From positions 2,356,001-2,420,000 of the forward strand of contig NZ_JAOQNK010000001.1 in assembly GCF_025961315.1 (NCBI RefSeq): a DNA stretch of 64,000 bases, read 5' to 3'. Of this stretch, positions 61,922-64,000 are shown piece after piece. A program made the position numbers and the translations under genes. The notes under the pieces were generated by a model, which had not been told where the DNA came from, searched no databases, and saw only the letters and a list, made by a program, of their open reading frames with translations. The DNA is from Sphingobacterium kitahiroshimense (GTDB lineage Bacteria; Bacteroidota; Bacteroidia; Sphingobacteriales; Sphingobacteriaceae). Positions within the stretch are counted from its first letter, which is position 1; each line of letters starts with the position of its first letter.

Positions 61922-62806
61922 ATGATTGTTTACAACCCAAAAGATTGGCTTACTTCAACTCTCAAACTCCATAAAACGGATACTTTCCGTAAATTATTTC
62001 CATATCTTATCTTAGCATCTTTATATTCTTGGGGCATTGCGTACCTAGAACTGGAATATCTAAAACTAGCTGAAAAAAGTTGGATTAAAAATATCACAAT
62101 AGTTCATAGCTTACTTGGATTCGTACTCTCCCTTTTGCTTGTATTTAGAACTAATACTGCATACGACCGTTGGTGGGAAGCTAGAAAACAATGGGGTTCA
62201 TTAACAAACATCAGTAGAAGTTTATCCTATAAAATGAATGCATTTCTGGAAAGCGATGATAAGGTAAACCGCAGCTTTTATAGGAAAGCAATTCCGCTTT
62301 ATGCAGAAACACTCTATACCTTTCTTCGTTCGGACTACACCAAATTTATGCTTGATGAAGTGTCACATCCGGAATTAGAAAATCTGGATGATCAAAAACA
62401 TGGTCCCAATCAGGTAGCATCATTAATTTTTAAAAAAACAAATTCCCTCTATAAAGAAGGAAAAATAACAGGAGATCAATTTCGAATCATCAACAATGAA
62501 CTTGAATCTTTCACCAATGTATGTGGAGCATGTGAACGGATTAAAAACACACCAATACCGCTATCCTATAACGCATTCATAAAAAAGTTCATCATCCTTT
62601 ATACAGCAACACTCCCCATCGGATACGTCTTTTCAATTGGTTATTTTGTCATTGCAGCAGTACCATTTATATTTTATGTACTAGCATCATTAGAATTAAT
62701 TGGAGAATCCATTGAAGAACCTTTCGGAACGGATAGTGATGATTTACCGATTGACAAAATCGCACAGAACATCAAAAAACACTGTTATGAAATCTTACTT
62801 CCATAG
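61922..62806 (+). CDS. Bestrophin-family channel
   Basis: A 294-residue membrane protein of the bestrophin (UPF0187) family, chloride-type anion channels in animals and also sodium-permeable in bacteria. Signature: LLVFRTNTAYDRWWEARKQW (about 76-95), PIPLSYNAFIKKF (about 216-228), and the C-terminal EEPFGTDSDDLPID, which resembles the Ca-clasp region. Four membrane helices. ATG 61922 is chosen over TTG 61916 because the latter is part of the promoter box. It is upstream of tRNA-Ser copy 2 with no terminator recognised in between. Confidence 0.88.
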   Translation: MIVYNPKDWLTSTLKLHKTDTFRKLFPYLILASLYSWGIAYLELEYLKLAEKSWIKNITIVHSLLGFVLSLLLVFRTNTAYDRWWEARKQWGSLTNISRSLSYKMNAFLESDDKVNRSFYRKAIPLYAETLYTFLRSDYTKFMLDEVSHPELENLDDQKHGPNQVASLIFKKTNSLYKEGKITGDQFRIINNELESFTNVCGACERIKNTPIPLSYNAFIKKFIILYTATLPIGYVFSIGYFVIAAVPFIFYVLASLELIGESIEEPFGTDSDDLPIDKIAQNIKKHCYEILLP

Positions 62807-62894
62807 CCTTTAAAAGTAATTTAAGCCTTTTTTTTAACTAAAATATAGCTTAAAAAATTAATCTCCCTCATTTTCAATGGAGTAAAAAATAAGT

Positions 62895-62925
62895 TTTGGC
62901 GACTAAATGAATTTTTCTACTTTTG
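62895..62925 (+). promoter_or_regulatory. Promoter of the second tRNA-Ser
   Basis: TTTG (62895-62898), 19 bp, TACTTTTG (62918-62925), ending 4 nt before the mature tRNA. It is the same layout as at copy 1. Confidence 0.7.
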
Positions 62926-62929
62926 TGGC

Positions 62930-63014
62930 GGAGAGCTGGCAGAGTGGTCGAATGCGGCAGTCTTGAAAACTGTTGACTGTCATAGGTCCGGGGGTTCGAA
63001 TCCCTCGCTCTCCG
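62930..63014 (+). tRNA. tRNA-Ser (TGA anticodon), copy 2
   Basis: 85 nt, identical to the copy at 22724-22808. Class II with long variable arm, discriminator G, no encoded CCA. A terminator with an 11-nt T-rich exit follows. A 3'-end fragment of it recurs at 63143. Confidence 0.97.
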
Positions 63015-63023
63015 CCAAATAAC

Positions 63024-63052
63024 AAAGCCCAAAGCAATTTGGGCTTTTGTCA
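63024..63052 (+). terminator. Terminator of tRNA-Ser copy 2
   Basis: A 10-bp perfect stem (63024-63033 with 63038-63047) with loop GCAA. Confidence 0.8.
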
Positions 63053-63142
63053 TTTATAGAACTTTATATACTTGCTTAACAAAGAAATGAGCAAAGCGAA
63101 TGTTTTATTGTAGTATATCCTCATTTGGAATCATGGGATAAA

Positions 63143-63159
63143 CCCTCGCTCTCCGCCAA
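63143..63159 (+). repeat. Repeated 3' end of tRNA-Ser
   Basis: CCCTCGCTCTCCGCCAA is present here and at 63002-63018, the last 13 nt of tRNA-Ser copy 2 plus 4 downstream bases. It is also followed, as at the tRNA, by a hairpin with GCAA loop and AAAGCCCAA-type stem, so the duplicated unit covers the tRNA 3' end and its terminator. Confidence 0.8.
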
Positions 63160-63162
63160 TAA

Positions 63163-63195
63163 AAAAGCCCAACTGCAAAGTTGGGCTTTTGTTGT
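63163..63195. terminator. Second copy of the tRNA-type terminator, shared with the fatty-acid hydroxylase gene
   Basis: An 12-bp stem (63163-63174 with 63179-63190) and a GCAA loop, T-rich downstream. It follows the tRNA fragment and lies 11 bp from the minus-strand hydroxylase stop codon, so it can terminate that gene. Confidence 0.75.
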
Positions 63196-63205
63196 TTTTT
63201 AAGTA

Positions 63206-63874
63206 TTATTTATCCATACTGATTCGTTCTGTTTTTTCTACTTTTTCATCCTCTTTTGGAAAGCCAGAGCGCATGATCTCATCCCACAAAGCTGAACTTA
63301 CACCGAATCCGTGTTCTGGATCAGAATAATGATGCAACATATGGTGTTGTTTAATTCGTTTAAAAATTCCACTCTTAAAGTTAGCATGATGCATTGCGTA
63401 GTGGCATTCGTCATAAATTAAATAACCAATCATAAAACCCGAAAAGAAAGACGCCAATATAATATCCGAACTAAAAAAGAAAGTAAACAAATAATAAACC
63501 AATGCTGCCAAAGGTATACTCGCAGATAATGGCATAACCAATCTTAATCTATCCTTTGGATAATCATGATGTACACCGTGAAAAATAAATGCTATTCTCT
63601 TACCCCACTTAGTTGTTGGATGATAATGAAAAACCCAACGGTGTAATGCATATTCGAATAAAGTCCAGAAAGCAAGTCCAAAGACAAAATACTGGATATA
63701 ACAAAGAATACTCATATCTCCAGGACCTAAAGCAGTCCATGAAAAGTAACCAATTATTGGTAAGTAAAATATTAAAGGAACACTCCAATGGACTTTTGTC
63801 AATGATTCTAAAAAATCACTTTTAAACATCCTTGAAGATTCAGTGGAATTTGAAACAAAATTACGCTTTGCCAT
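63206..63874 (-). CDS. Fatty-acid hydroxylase / sterol desaturase superfamily protein
   Basis: A 222-residue multispan membrane protein with four His-rich boxes that bind a diiron centre: ALHRWVFHYHP (about 82-92), HGVHHDYPKDRL (about 104-115), YDECHYAMHHANFK (about 164-177) and QHHMLHHYSDPEHGFG (about 186-201). It matches the fatty-acid 2-hydroxylase (FA2H-like) branch that hydroxylates the acyl chain of ceramides in Sphingobacteria and others. The substrate is inferred from organism and family. It has four to five membrane helices. A TATTTTTG box lies 41 nt upstream. Confidence 0.83.
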   Translation of the reverse strand: MAKRNFVSNSTESSRMFKSDFLESLTKVHWSVPLIFYLPIIGYFSWTALGPGDMSILCYIQYFVFGLAFWTLFEYALHRWVFHYHPTTKWGKRIAFIFHGVHHDYPKDRLRLVMPLSASIPLAALVYYLFTFFFSSDIILASFFSGFMIGYLIYDECHYAMHHANFKSGIFKRIKQHHMLHHYSDPEHGFGVSSALWDEIMRSGFPKEDEKVEKTERISMDK

Positions 63875-63915
63875 ACAATTAATTTATTAATAAAATTGCT
63901 ACAGATTATCTTTTG

Positions 63916-63923
63916 CAAAAATA
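63916..63923 (-). promoter_or_regulatory. Candidate -7 box of the fatty-acid hydroxylase gene
   Basis: TATTTTTG on the minus strand, 41 nt before the ATG. Confidence 0.35.
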
Positions 63924-64000
63924 ATAATTATAAAAAAATATATAAAACACCATTCATCAAGTTAAAGTCACATTACTGACTTTTTAAACATAAAAGTTAA

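Noticed and set aside
1..64000. CRISPR array, rRNA operon, prophage or intact insertion sequence
   Set aside because: No regularly spaced repeats, no transposase or integrase with intact motifs, and no rRNA-like sequence seen on either strand.

Overview
The window looks like a chromosomal segment of a Bacteroidota bacterium, most likely Sphingobacteriaceae (Sphingobacterium or Pedobacter-like). The evidence is low GC content, many upstream boxes of the Bacteroidota type TAnnTTTG, the Bacteroidota-type alternative GlmU, a Bacteroidota-type arginase, a tandem set of POT peptide transporters, a DASH cryptochrome, the futalosine-pathway enzyme MqnC and a fatty-acid-hydroxylase-like enzyme of the kind found in sphingolipid makers. 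There is no phage, plasmid, CRISPR array, rRNA operon or intact insertion sequence. Most of the window is housekeeping DNA with short operons and a hairpin terminator after most transcription units.

Layout. 1-5 kb: the 3' part of a VOC-fold gene, a large AsmA-like membrane protein and an arginase. 5-9 kb: a 1282-residue secreted GH31 glycosidase with Fn3, F5/8-type, dockerin and cohesin-like domains. 9-13 kb: an MscS channel, a D-Ala-D-Ala dipeptidase and tRNA-His. 13-23 kb: an acyl-CoA ligase, a secreted thioredoxin-like protein, the gluconeogenic pair pckA-fbp, a DUF1232 protein, a Lys-rich mini-ORF, an L,D-transpeptidase, BON and SH3 proteins, a GreA-like protein and tRNA-Ser. 23-24 kb: a CDGSH protein and a gene-poor stretch with a decayed coding remnant and a short tandem repeat. 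24-34 kb: a UbiD decarboxylase, a short-chain-dehydrogenase-like protein divergent from cryptochrome/photolyase, sucA-sucB, and sufS-sufE. 34-42 kb: an acyl-ACP desaturase followed by four consecutive POT transporters. 42-47 kb: a TIM-barrel epimerase-like protein, a LutA-like protein, a UMF1 transporter and a PBP4-type carboxypeptidase. 47-54.5 kb: mqnC-scpB, a 56-residue acidic ORF, an XRE regulator, the glmU-tpiA-prmA-mpl operon and rpmE2. 54.5-58.4 kb: DUF2853, a CBM9-like protein, an N-acetylhexosamine-kinase-like protein and, divergently, a GH109 enzyme. 58-64 kb: a CNNM/CorC protein, thioredoxin plus a double rhodanese, a GH25 lysozyme, a bestrophin, a second tRNA-Ser and a fatty-acid-hydroxylase-like protein.

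Functional threads. Central carbon: pckA, fbp, tpiA and sucAB. Wall turnover: DdpX, L,D-transpeptidase, PBP4, Mpl, GH25 and GlmU. Menaquinone by the futalosine route: mqnC and probably the UbiD protein. Amino-sugar use: GH109, the NahK-like kinase and perhaps the GH31 enzyme.

The most interesting signals are two identical LacI-type palindromes 30 bp apart between the GH109 gene and the kinase gene, the four-fold POT array, a tRNA-Ser 3' end repeated 141 bp downstream of itself, and several genes whose -7 box lies only 3-8 nt before the start codon (candidate leaderless mRNAs). I did not find an obviously new multigene system.
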